A stretch of 11,781 nucleotides of DNA from Candidatus Caldarchaeum sp. (GCA_025054795.1 JANWZU010000088.1:1-11781); one strand, 5' to 3'; counted from the first letter of the stretch, positions 1 to 6,325 are shown. The notes: a model not told the origin generated them from the letters alone. Program-made: numbers and translations.

Positions 1-1124
1 AGAAAGGCAGAGGCAAGTCCCTACTTCTGTACAACCATTACGATGTTCAGCCTCCGGAGCCCTTGGAGGAGTGGAGCTCAGAACCGTTCAAGCTTGTTGA
101 GAGAGACGGGCTGCTCTTCGGCCGTGGTGTAGCAGACAACAAGGGCGAGATTGTCGCAAGGCTGGCGGCCGTCAGAGTAGTTGAGAAGGCTTTGGGAGAC
201 CTGCCGATTACGGTGAAGTGGTTGATTGAGGGTGAGGAGGAGGTGGGAAGCCCGAGCATAGGCGAGATTGTTAACCAGAACCTTCACCGGTTCAGCGACG
301 TAGTTGGATGCATGTGGGAGGGTGGCGACGTTGTTGAAGACGTCCCCAACTTCTACCTAGGAGTCAAGGGTATGCTTTACGTCGAGCTTAGGCTGAAAAC
401 AGCAGAGGCAGACGCACACTCCATGTACGCTCCCGTCATCGACAACGCTGCAGAGAAGCTGGCCCGTAAAGTCCTAAGTTTGAAGGACAGGAATGGACGC
501 ATAACCATACCAGCGTTCTACAAAGAAGTTCTTAAGCCCAGCAGGGTTGAGAAAGCCACGATGGCCAGTGCGAAGCTCTCCCCCACCGCTTTGGCACGTG
601 ACTTGGGCGTGAAAAAACTTACGGCAAGAAGGGATGAACTTCTGGAAAAGCTCGTATATCAGCCGACATGCAACATAGCAGGATTCGTGTCAGGGTACAC
701 CGGTCCTGGCTCGAAAACAATCACGCCTTCAAGCGCCTCGGTCAAGATTGACTTCAGACTCGTCCCCAACCAAGACCCTGACAAGGTTTTGAGAGGGTTA
801 AAGAAGGCGTTGCCGGACGTCGAGATAATCGTGCACTCAAAGGCCCACCCTGCTAGAATAAGCCCCGATGAGCCCATAGTCAAGGCCGCTCTAAAGTGCG
901 CCGAGAAAGTCTACGGAAGAAGGCCCAGAGTTCTGCCCAACATGTTCGGCACAGGCCCCCTACATCATTTCACCCGAGCCGGCATACCGACGGCCATGGT
1001 CTCAGCTCTGGCGCATCCCGGTTCGAGGCTTCATGCACCCAACGAAAACATCTACCTAAACCATCTTCTGAAATCCGTGGCCCATCACTCGATGCTGTTC
1101 ATAGAAGTTGGCGAGCAAGCTTAA
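1..1124 (+). CDS. M20-family metallopeptidase (dipeptidase/deacylase-like), 5' end missing
   Basis: This is a zinc-dependent amidohydrolase of the M20 (ArgE/DapE/CPG2/carnosinase) family, probably cytosolic and cutting dipeptides or N-acyl amino acids; the substrate cannot be read from sequence. The gene enters from the left edge: the frame is open from base 3 and already encodes the first metal motif (NHYDVQP), so the N-terminus lies outside the window and 373 residues are visible. Later motifs follow in family order: RGVADNKGE (bridging Asp), EGEEEVGS (catalytic and metal Glu), MWEGGD (metal acidic residue), DAHSM at the start of the lid/dimerisation domain, and RLHAPNE (last metal His) near the C-terminus. 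The metal and catalytic residues look intact. A TTG at 63 falls inside the conserved core and is not the start. It ends in TAA and overlaps the convergent reductase gene by 26 bp. Family confident, specificity open. Confidence 0.9.
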   Translation, partial: KGRGKSLLLYNHYDVQPPEPLEEWSSEPFKLVERDGLLFGRGVADNKGEIVARLAAVRVVEKALGDLPITVKWLIEGEEEVGSPSIGEIVNQNLHRFSDVVGCMWEGGDVVEDVPNFYLGVKGMLYVELRLKTAEADAHSMYAPVIDNAAEKLARKVLSLKDRNGRITIPAFYKEVLKPSRVEKATMASAKLSPTALARDLGVKKLTARRDELLEKLVYQPTCNIAGFVSGYTGPGSKTITPSSASVKIDFRLVPNQDPDKVLRGLKKALPDVEIIVHSKAHPARISPDEPIVKAALKCAEKVYGRRPRVLPNMFGTGPLHHFTRAGIPTAMVSALAHPGSRLHAPNENIYLNHLLKSVAHHSMLFIEVGEQA

Positions 1125-2238
1125 CGGCTAGCACAGGATGGCTGAGAAGCTTCCTAGCAACCCTTCCTAAGTCCAGTCCGTTGGCTAGGTCGAGGATGTC
1201 GTCCGCTTGGAAAATCCTCGCCAAAGTATCAAGCTCCTCGTCCGAAAGCTTTTCCACAGCCCTCATGGCCTTCAAGCTCCTGTTTATTCTGGAGAGCCAG
1301 TTTTCGTAGAGTTTGTAGAACTGCGACAGACGCTGTTTAGACGTGTCCCCCTCCTTCACAGCATCAGCAGCCACACGGCCAGCGGCCAAACCAGCCGCCA
1401 CGGAAGAGTGGATTCCCGCTCCTGTAAGAGGTATGACATGGCCTGCTGCGTCGCCGACCAGCATAGCGCCGTCGAAAACGCTTTCAGATATAGCGCCCCC
1501 GATAGGTACAGGAGCTCCTCTGTAGTCTATTATCCGTGCGCTGGCCAGCTCGTCGCTGAACTTCCTGACGAAGGCGTCCAAGTACTCCTTCGCCACGCCT
1601 CCACGGACGCCGATCCCAACCTCAGCCAGCTTCTCACTCCTTGGAAATATCCATGCGTAGCCTCCGGGCGCCAGCCTGTTCCCAAGGTAGAACCTGACAG
1701 CGTCTGGATGCTTAAGCTTGCAGTTGGCCATGATGTACTGGACGGTCGGTATCGGCTCTGGCCTCTCCGAGACTCCGAGGCTCCGGGCGACTATAGAGTT
1801 GTATCCGTCAGCTCCGATCACAACCTTGGTTTGGTAAGTTTCGCGGCTTGTCTTGACGACGTATTTCGAATCCTGCCTTACAACGGCTGAAACCTCCTCC
1901 CTGACGTGAATGTCAGCTCCGTACTCGGCGGCTTGGGCGGCTATCTCCTGTATGAAAAGAGACTTGTTGATGTTGTAGCCTATCTGAGGTATCTTCACCT
2001 CAATCAAGCTCGGCGAGTAAACCAAAGCGTACGCCTCATGCATCACAATACGCGGAGAAGGCTTTACACCAGCAGTAGCCAAAGTCTCCTTGCTCACGGC
2101 CTCCCCGCAAGGCTTGTTAGCCATAATGGTCGGATACTTCTCAAGCAGCAGGACGTCAACGTTGCCGGCGGCCGCGGCTTTGGCGGCTGAAACACCCGCT
2201 GGCCCTCCGCCAACAACAATAACATCGTGCTCCTTCAT
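1099..2238 (-). CDS. Geranylgeranyl reductase family flavoprotein (digeranylgeranylglycerophospholipid reductase-like)
   Basis: This FAD-dependent reductase of the archaeal GGR family is expected to saturate the geranylgeranyl chains of membrane ether lipids, working at the membrane surface. The 379 residues show, in order, an N-terminal dinucleotide fold GGGPAGVSAAKAAAAG (10-25) ending in the acidic LLLEK, the family motif KPCGEAVS with Cys44, the GADGYNS segment (142-148), and the second FAD motif GDAAGHVIPLTGAGI (262-276). Length is close to that of known archaeal GGRs. The start is ATG 2238; a TATA-like box about 26 nt upstream suggests a leaderless transcript, and no Shine-Dalgarno sequence is visible. 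It is divergent from rps4 and convergent with the M20 gene. TACK archaea often carry several GGR paralogues, some acting on quinones or chlorophyll-like substrates, so the exact lipid substrate is inferred. Confidence 0.88.
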   Translation of the reverse strand: MKEHDVIVVGGGPAGVSAAKAAAAGNVDVLLLEKYPTIMANKPCGEAVSKETLATAGVKPSPRIVMHEAYALVYSPSLIEVKIPQIGYNINKSLFIQEIAAQAAEYGADIHVREEVSAVVRQDSKYVVKTSRETYQTKVVIGADGYNSIVARSLGVSERPEPIPTVQYIMANCKLKHPDAVRFYLGNRLAPGGYAWIFPRSEKLAEVGIGVRGGVAKEYLDAFVRKFSDELASARIIDYRGAPVPIGGAISESVFDGAMLVGDAAGHVIPLTGAGIHSSVAAGLAAGRVAADAVKEGDTSKQRLSQFYKLYENWLSRINRSLKAMRAVEKLSDEELDTLARIFQADDILDLANGLDLGRVARKLLSHPVLAVKLARQLL

Positions 2239-2257
2239 GGGGGCTTGTTGGTGAACA

Positions 2258-2268
2258 GCTTATTTAAA
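2258..2268 (-). promoter_or_regulatory. TATA-like promoter of the geranylgeranyl reductase gene
   Basis: On the minus strand the bases read tttaaataagc, centred about 26 nt before ATG 2238. That is the archaeal TATA-to-start distance for a transcript beginning at or next to the start codon. Confidence 0.55.
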
Positions 2269-2308
2269 GGTTGTCGGCAGACCAACGGACAAGGCCCTAG
2301 ACGGCGAC

Positions 2309-2316
2309 GTTTATAT
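2309..2316 (+). promoter_or_regulatory. TATA box of rps4-rps11
   Basis: The sequence gtttatat is centred about 30 nt before the rps4 ATG at 2343, implying a transcript with only a few leader bases. It lies about 45 bp from the divergent reductase TATA box, so the two promoters share a compact 104-bp intergenic region. Confidence 0.6.
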
Positions 2317-2342
2317 GATGGTTCTCCCGCCTCAGTTGAAGA

Positions 2343-2837
2343 ATGGGAGACCCCAAGAGAATCAGGAAGAAGTACGAAACGCCGGGCCATCCATGGAGGA
2401 AGGAAAGGCTCGACGAGGAGCTTAGGCTCATGGGCGACTATGGACTGAGGAACAAGAGGGAGATATGGAACGCTTTGAGCAAGCTCAGGAAATATCGTGC
2501 GATGGCTAGGTCTCTCTACACAGCTGTCGGCGAAAGAAGGACTTTGGAGGAGTCGAAGCTGATGGGTAAGCTCTACAGGCTGGGTTTACTTCCTCAGTCA
2601 GCAACCTTGGACGACGTTCTAAGGCTTAGCGTAAAAGACCTCCTCGACAGAAGACTTCAAACCATGGTTTACAGGCTTGGTCTCTCAAAGACCATACATC
2701 AAGCCAGACAGTTCATCACCCACGGCAAGGTCTTCGTCGGCCAGAGAAGAGTTAAGGCCCCAAGCTATCACGTGTTGCGAGGTGAGGAGGAAGCTATCAG
2801 GGTCTCCAGCCCTCAGTCAAAGCCAGCGGGTGAATGA
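2343..2837 (+). CDS. rps4: 30S ribosomal protein uS4 (archaeal S4)
   Basis: uS4 is a primary 16S rRNA-binding protein of the small ribosomal subunit. The 164 residues begin MGDPKRIRKKYETPGHPWRK, typical of the archaeal/eukaryotic (S9e-like) form; a basic, helical N-terminal half follows, and the S4 RNA-binding domain occupies about residues 102-150 (DRRLQTMVYRLGLSKTIHQA, then FITHGKVFVGQRRV). Length is normal for archaea. ATG 2343 fits both the conserved N-terminus and the TATA box about 30 nt upstream. Its TGA overlaps the rps11 ATG (ATGA at 2834-2837), indicating translational coupling. In most archaea rps13 lies directly upstream; here the upstream neighbour is a divergent lipid-biosynthesis gene. 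Confidence 0.97.
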   Translation: MGDPKRIRKKYETPGHPWRKERLDEELRLMGDYGLRNKREIWNALSKLRKYRAMARSLYTAVGERRTLEESKLMGKLYRLGLLPQSATLDDVLRLSVKDLLDRRLQTMVYRLGLSKTIHQARQFITHGKVFVGQRRVKAPSYHVLRGEEEAIRVSSPQSKPAGE

Positions 2838-3247
2838 GTATGGAAGCCGTCGAGCAGAAAACGCAGCAAAAATGGGGGGTTGTTCACATCTACTCATCCT
2901 ACAACAACATAATCGTCCACCTCACGGACCTAACAGGCGGTGAGACCATCGCAAGAGCCTCGGGAGGAATGTTCGTAGATGCGGGGAGGCTTGAGCCTAC
3001 ACCTTACGCAGGGATGAGAGCTGCCACCTACGTCATGGAGCAGGCCAAGGCAGCTGGAATAAACGCAGTCCACATACTCGTGAGAGCGCCAGGAGGAGTC
3101 AAGTCCAGAACCCCCGGCCCAGCCACTCAAGCAGCTATAAGGACCATAGCAAGGTCCGGCGTAACCATAGGCAGAATAGAGGACGTAACCCCCATACCGC
3201 ACGACAGCGTTAGGAAGAAGGGCGGCAGAAGAGGCAGAAGAGTGTAG
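2834..3247 (+). CDS. rps11: 30S ribosomal protein uS11 (archaeal S11)
   Basis: uS11 forms part of the platform of the 30S subunit near the mRNA exit. The 137 residues show the conserved core WGVVHIYSSYNNIIVHLTD (14-32), the GGMFVDA and PTPYAGMRAA segments, VRAPGGVKSRTPGPATQAA (83-101) and the very basic C-terminus KKGGRRGRRV, as in archaeal/eukaryotic S14e. The start at ATG 2834 overlaps the rps4 stop by four bases; a second in-frame ATG at 2840 is possible but does not give that coupling. The RNA polymerase subunit D gene that usually follows rps11 in archaea is absent: a new promoter and moaC come next. Confidence 0.97.
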   Translation: MSMEAVEQKTQQKWGVVHIYSSYNNIIVHLTDLTGGETIARASGGMFVDAGRLEPTPYAGMRAATYVMEQAKAAGINAVHILVRAPGGVKSRTPGPATQAAIRTIARSGVTIGRIEDVTPIPHDSVRKKGGRRGRRV

Positions 3248-3255
3248 CAGGCACG

Positions 3256-3265
3256 TTTTTATAAT
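3256..3265 (+). promoter_or_regulatory. TATA box of the moaC-moaB operon
   Basis: The sequence tttttataat in the 48-bp gap after rps11 is centred about 35 nt before the moaC TTG start. It suggests moaC has its own promoter with a short leader rather than depending on ribosomal-protein transcription. Confidence 0.5.
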
Positions 3266-3295
3266 CTAGCCCGAACGTTAGATGTCGGTGGTTTT

Positions 3296-3754
3296 TTGAG
3301 CATCCGGCAGGTCGACGTGTCTTGGAAACCGGTGGTGAGGCGTGAGGCTGAGGCGGTTGGAAGAATCAGGCTTAGGCCTGAGACGATATCCAGAATACGT
3401 GAGGCGTCGTTGGAGAAGGGCGACGCCCTCCAGCTCGCAAGAGTTGGGGGGATAATAGGCGCAAAATCCACTCCCTTACTTCTGCCGCTGTGCCATCCGC
3501 TCAAGCTAGAGAACGTGGAGGTTTCGGAAACAGTCGGCGAAGACTTTGTAGAAATTTCAGCTAAGGTAGTTGCGTCAGAGAAGACCGGGGTTGAGATGGA
3601 GGCTTTGACAGCCGTCTCGACAGCGCTCCTCAACATATGGGATGTGGTCAAACAGTACGAGAAGGACGAAAACGGACAATACCCCACTACAGAAATATAC
3701 GGAGTCAGGGTTGTGTCGAAGGTGAAAGCCGCTGAAGCCCCATCAACACCATAA
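3296..3754 (+). CDS. moaC: Cyclic pyranopterin monophosphate synthase MoaC
   Basis: MoaC converts 3',8-cyclo-7,8-dihydro-GTP, the MoaA product, to cyclic pyranopterin monophosphate, the first pterin intermediate of molybdenum/tungsten cofactor synthesis. The 152 residues cover the whole family: VDVSWKPVVRREAEAVGRI, GGIIGAKSTPLLLPLCHPL (51-69) with the active-site Lys and His, EKTGVEMEALTAVSTALL (95-112), and WDVVKQYEKDENGQYP (115-130), whose D116 and K119 match the catalytic Asp/Lys pair of bacterial MoaC. The TTG at 3296 is the only ATG/GTG/TTG in frame between the upstream stop (3245) and the conserved N-terminus, so it is the probable start. The last residues (AAEAPSTP) lie beyond the conserved fold and overlap the apparent start of moaB, read in another frame. 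Confidence 0.93.
   Translation: MSIRQVDVSWKPVVRREAEAVGRIRLRPETISRIREASLEKGDALQLARVGGIIGAKSTPLLLPLCHPLKLENVEVSETVGEDFVEISAKVVASEKTGVEMEALTAVSTALLNIWDVVKQYEKDENGQYPTTEIYGVRVVSKVKAAEAPSTP
3719..3725 (+). promoter_or_regulatory. Shine-Dalgarno-like site placed for a CTG start of moaB
   Basis: aaggtga inside the 3' end of moaC matches the archaeal anti-SD complement (GGAGGTGA) over AGGTGA and lies six bases before CTG 3732, good spacing for initiation there. It could be chance, since the same bases encode Lys-Val-Lys of MoaC. Confidence 0.4.
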
Positions 3755-4262
3755 AAGCCATAGCCCAGCCAAGCTCAGAATAGCTGTCGTCACGGCCAGC
3801 AGCTCAAGATACTTCAAGAAAGTTAGCGGAGAACCCTTCGTCGACGAATCGGGCGAGAAGGCCGTCGAGATGCTGAGGAAGCTTGGCCATGACGTTGAGT
3901 ATCTAGGCGTCGTAAACGACGACTTGTGGATGATAAGAACCACTGTAGCGAAGGCCTTGGACGAGGCTTTCGACGTCGTAGTCGTTTCGGGAGGAACGGG
4001 CCTGGCTCCCAGAGACGTCACTGTGGAGGCTTTGAGGCCTTTGCTGGACAAGGAGCTTGAAGGGTTCGGGGAGATCTTTAGGATCGAGAGCTTCAAGAGG
4101 ATCGGAGCTTCAGCCGCTCTCTCCAGAACCATGGCGGGCGTGGCTAGGGGGAAGGTTGTGGTCGCTCTACCCGGGTCTCCCGACGGTGTTGCTTTAGGCT
4201 TGGAGCTTTTCGGCGAAGAACTGCCCCACATGGTCCACATCGCAAGAGGAAGCACAGCTTGA
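3732..4262 (+). CDS. moaB: MoaB/Mog-type molybdopterin adenylyltransferase with a non-canonical start
   Basis: This protein of the MoaB/MogA fold would adenylate molybdopterin before metal insertion. Homology spans the frame from about 3747: HHKSHSPAKLRIAVVTASSSRY resembles the archaeal MoaB N-terminus (HK..AP..L..AV.T.S.SRY), then VDESGEKAVEML, SGGTG (86-90) with PRDVT, and LPGSPDGV (146-153). Between the in-frame stop at 3723 and the internal ATG at 3870 there is no ATG, GTG or TTG. Starting at 3870 would remove the first beta strand and the DESG loop, so I place the start at CTG 3732, which follows an AGGTGA site and gives 176 residues. A +1 frameshift joining it to MoaC, or an assembly error, would also explain the sequence. 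The TGA overlaps the next gene's TTG by three bases within a four-base TTGA. Confidence 0.85.
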   Translation: MKPHQHHKSHSPAKLRIAVVTASSSRYFKKVSGEPFVDESGEKAVEMLRKLGHDVEYLGVVNDDLWMIRTTVAKALDEAFDVVVVSGGTGLAPRDVTVEALRPLLDKELEGFGEIFRIESFKRIGASAALSRTMAGVARGKVVVALPGSPDGVALGLELFGEELPHMVHIARGSTA

Positions 4263-5035
4263 AAATAGTCGTCCTAGGCTCCGGAAGCATAGTGCCGACG
4301 GCTGAAAGGTTCGGAAGCGGCTTACTGCTGGAGGACTGGTCTGTGAAGATTGGAGTAGACCCCGGGCCGGGTTATCTTGAGAAGCTGAGAGGACTAGGCA
4401 TGAGTCCGAAGACCATAGATACTTTCTTCATCACACATTTTCACCTCGACCACGTGGCTGACCTTTCTCCGTTGTTGATGATGTGGGCCTACGACGAACA
4501 GGGAATGCCGAGCAAAAACACAAGGAAGCTTAAGCTTGTGGGCCCTCAGGGTCTGTCGAGGCTTGTCGAAATCATAGCCTCGGAGGCCTTCCCTTACCTA
4601 AGCAAAACCATGGGCTGCGACAGATACACATTCGTCGAAGAGGTGGAGGACGGCGCACATCTGCAGCTTGAAGGGATCAAGGCTGTAGCCGCTAAGGTTG
4701 AGCATTTCAACGGTTTAGCTTACCGGTTCGAAACATCCCGTTGCTCCGTCGTTTTTTCGGGAGACACTCTTCCAGACGAGAGGCTCGTTAAGCTGGCGAA
4801 AGGATGCGATGTTCTCATCCATGAATGCAGCTTTCCCAGAGAGAAAATGGTTGGGAAACACACCTCGGAAGAACAGCTAGCCCGGCTCGCCGCCGAAATA
4901 AGACCCAGAATTCTCGTAGCAACCCACCTGTACCCCGTCTGGAGAGGTCTTGAAGAAAGAATAGAGAAAGCCGTCTCAGGCCTTGGGCTGGAGAGGGTTG
5001 TCATAGCAAGGGATATGACCATCATAGAGATATAA
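4259..5035 (+). CDS. Metallo-beta-lactamase-fold hydrolase, RNase Z/ElaC-like
   Basis: This is a two-metal hydrolase of the metallo-beta-lactamase superfamily, closest in motif order to RNase Z-like proteins. Of 258 residues, visible ligands are HFHLDH (H60, H62, D64, H65), H149 after KVE, D169 in SGDT, H201 in GKHTSEEQLARLA, and H223 in ATHLYP. The KHTSEEQLARLA segment matches the HST.E.A motif of RNase Z and related phosphodiesterases. I cannot see a clear flexible-arm exosite of the kind that binds tRNA, so tRNA 3' processing is only possible. The start is TTG 4259, overlapping the moaB stop, and the protein begins directly with MKIVVLGSGS, the usual first strand. Coupling to moaCB is plain, but a role in cofactor synthesis is speculative; cyclic nucleotide or other phosphodiester substrates are alternatives. 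Confidence 0.85.
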   Translation: MKIVVLGSGSIVPTAERFGSGLLLEDWSVKIGVDPGPGYLEKLRGLGMSPKTIDTFFITHFHLDHVADLSPLLMMWAYDEQGMPSKNTRKLKLVGPQGLSRLVEIIASEAFPYLSKTMGCDRYTFVEEVEDGAHLQLEGIKAVAAKVEHFNGLAYRFETSRCSVVFSGDTLPDERLVKLAKGCDVLIHECSFPREKMVGKHTSEEQLARLAAEIRPRILVATHLYPVWRGLEERIEKAVSGLGLERVVIARDMTIIEI

Positions 5036-5037
5036 AG
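5030..5037 (+). promoter_or_regulatory. TATA box of the dCTP deaminase gene
   Basis: atataaag overlaps the stop codon of the metallo-hydrolase gene and is centred about 26 nt before GTG 5059, the spacing of a leaderless archaeal transcript. It separates this gene from the moa operon transcriptionally. Confidence 0.6.
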
Positions 5038-5058
5038 AGGGGTTTACCGACCCGTCAC

Positions 5059-5577
5059 GTGATACTGTCGGACTTCGACCTATGGAACTACATAAAAAGC
5101 GGCAGGCTCAGGATACATCCTTTCAGCGAAGACGTGGTCAGGGAAAACGGCTTAGACCTCAGAATCGGACGTCAAATCGCTAGGTTCAACAAAAACTCCC
5201 AAGTCTTCGACACAAAAACATCTTCAGCCACAGACTTCTACAGCTTCGAGGAGGGCGAATCCTTCGTGGTAAACCCGAAAGAACACGTGCTGTTGCACAC
5301 AGTGGAGTACTTGGCGCTTCCTAAAGACTTGATGGGGTTTGTGAACCTCAGAAGCAGCTACGCACGCATCGGGCTGACTATTCCCCCGACGATAATCGAC
5401 GCCAACTTCGAGGGTGAGCTGACAATCGAGCTAGTTGGCGGCGACTTCCCGGTGAGGCTTTACTCGGGAGACAGGTTCTTGCATGTTGTCTTCGCTAGGC
5501 TTTCCTCAACCGTCGAGAAACCCTACACGGGGAGATACCAAGGGCAGAGAGGTGTTAGGCTTCCAAGCTTTAGATGA
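5059..5577 (+). CDS. dcd: dCTP deaminase (Dcd family)
   Basis: This trimeric dUTPase-fold enzyme deaminates dCTP to dUTP for thymidylate synthesis; some archaeal members also hydrolyse dUTP. The 172 residues contain MILSDFDLWNYIKSG (1-15), ENGLDLRIG (29-37), the nucleotide-binding NLRSSYARIGL (96-106), the substrate region PPTIIDANFEGELTIELVG (109-127) with the expected catalytic Glu, and the closing arm YTGRYQGQRGVRLP (156-169). Length fits archaeal Dcd. The GTG start at 5059 is supported by the conserved N-terminus and the TATA box 26 nt upstream. The last 55 bp lie antisense to the 3' end of moaD, including the part coding for MoaD's unusual tail. Mono- versus bifunctional activity cannot be told here. 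Confidence 0.93.
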   Translation: MILSDFDLWNYIKSGRLRIHPFSEDVVRENGLDLRIGRQIARFNKNSQVFDTKTSSATDFYSFEEGESFVVNPKEHVLLHTVEYLALPKDLMGFVNLRSSYARIGLTIPPTIIDANFEGELTIELVGGDFPVRLYSGDRFLHVVFARLSSTVEKPYTGRYQGQRGVRLPSFR

Positions 5578-5855
5578 CCGCCTCCCGCTATCGGAGGCAG
5601 AATGACAACAACGTCGCCGTCCCTCAGCTTTGTTGTCCGCCACAACGTTCTGTCAACGTTTTCGCCGTTGACAGCCAAGGCAAAACCAGCCCTCAACCCA
5701 ACCCCCGTAAAATCGTTCTGGAGCTTATCTCCGTGTACCGACTTGACAAGCTCGATGAAGTCGGCGACGGTTGAACCTTCAGGCATTTCAAAAATTTCAG
5801 CGTCCTTCCCAACTCTTTCCCGCAGGAAAGCAAAGTACTTTGTAGCTACCTTCAT
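5523..5855 (-). CDS. moaD: Molybdopterin synthase sulphur carrier subunit MoaD with C-terminal extension
   Basis: MoaD is a ubiquitin-fold sulphur carrier: its C-terminal glycine is adenylated by an E1-like enzyme, turned into a thiocarboxylate and used by MoaE. The 110 residues start MKVATKYFAFLRERVG and reach LRDGDVVVILPPIAGGG (78-93), the typical end. Unlike ordinary MoaD, reading continues for 17 residues, HLKLGSLTPLCPWYLPV, before TAG. The Gly-Gly would therefore need to be exposed by a protease, or the protein would be inactive as a carrier. I chose the start at 5855 because this ATG overlaps the moaE TGA (ATGA); a frame-matched ATG at 5870 would add five residues and overlap moaE by 19 bp. 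The extension lies entirely antisense to the end of dcd. Confidence 0.88.
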   Translation of the reverse strand: MKVATKYFAFLRERVGKDAEIFEMPEGSTVADFIELVKSVHGDKLQNDFTGVGLRAGFALAVNGENVDRTLWRTTKLRDGDVVVILPPIAGGGHLKLGSLTPLCPWYLPV

Positions 5856-6292
5856 GCTCCCTCTATCCATGTTTCGCTTCCGTCCACGTAGACTTCCTTT
5901 TTGAACAGGGCTGGCTCTCTCTTGTACCGCTCGACAGCTTTCCGGAGTCCGTTGAACACCTCCTCTCTCCTCTCGCCGGCAGCCGCAGCCATCACGACGG
6001 CCTCCCCTAAGTCGAACATTCCGAGTAGATGCCAGACACCGACAAAAACCAGCCCGTACTCTGCTTTCACTTCGCTGCAGATCCTTTCCAGCGCACGGTT
6101 TGCATGCTCTTGATAAGATTCCATGAAGAGGTTCCCAACCTCAACATCTCCCCTGCCTCTTCTTTTCACTATTCCTACGAAAAAAGCAGCCGCACCGCAG
6201 GATCCGTCTGAAACCTCCCCAAGCACCGAAGAGAACAACTGCTGTAAATTGATTTCGCCTTTCTGATATACTCCCGGCTTGGGAATGCTCAT
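5852..6292 (-). CDS. moaE: Molybdopterin synthase catalytic subunit MoaE
   Basis: MoaE transfers two sulphurs from MoaD thiocarboxylate to cyclic pyranopterin monophosphate, making molybdopterin. The 146 residues include CGAAAFFVGIVKRRGRG (32-48), LFMESYQEHANRALERI (55-71), HLLGMFDLGEAVVMAAAAG (88-106) and YKREPALFKKEVYVDGSETWIEG (123-145). K124 and K131 match the two catalytic lysines of bacterial MoaE (Lys119 and Lys126 in E. coli). The usual His-Arg pair before AF appears here as Arg-Arg (RREEVF, 108-113), a possible active-site variation. It is first in a two-gene operon and coupled to moaD by ATGA. ATG 6292 follows a TATA-like box about 29 nt upstream. With moaC and moaB just across dcd, most late molybdopterin steps sit within 3 kb. 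Confidence 0.92.
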   Translation of the reverse strand: MSIPKPGVYQKGEINLQQLFSSVLGEVSDGSCGAAAFFVGIVKRRGRGDVEVGNLFMESYQEHANRALERICSEVKAEYGLVFVGVWHLLGMFDLGEAVVMAAAAGERREEVFNGLRKAVERYKREPALFKKEVYVDGSETWIEGA

Positions 6293-6294
6293 CG

Positions 6295-6310
6295 ACTGTT
6301 CAACTGTTTA
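6295..6310. repeat. Tandem 8-bp repeat at the moaE transcription start
   Basis: actgttca is followed directly by actgttta, one mismatch. The pair lies between the moaE start codon and its TATA-like box, where a repressor would block initiation. Two short copies may be chance. Confidence 0.25.
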
Positions 6311-6316
6311 TGTGTC

Positions 6317-6325
6317 TAATTTATG
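6317..6325 (-). promoter_or_regulatory. TATA-like promoter of moaE-moaD
   Basis: The minus strand reads cataaatta, centred about 29 nt before ATG 6292, giving a nearly leaderless transcript. Confidence 0.5.

Noticed and set aside
896..1890. Long open frames on the plus strand (137 and 227 codons) over the end of the M20 gene and the reductase gene
   Set aside because: Mostly antisense to the reductase and out of frame with the M20 gene, with Ser/Arg-rich sequence and no domains; they are shadows.
3743..4255. 170-codon minus-strand frame opposite moaB
   Set aside because: Antisense to a clear MoaB coding region; Ser/Pro/Thr-rich with no recognisable motif.
3870..4262. moaB starting at the first ATG (3870)
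   Set aside because: MoaB-like sequence continues upstream to about 3747, including the first strand and the DESG loop, so this ATG is internal.
5855..5870. moaD starting at ATG 5870
   Set aside because: The ATG at 5855 overlaps the moaE stop as ATGA and begins with the usual MoaD first strand; the five extra residues add nothing recognisable.
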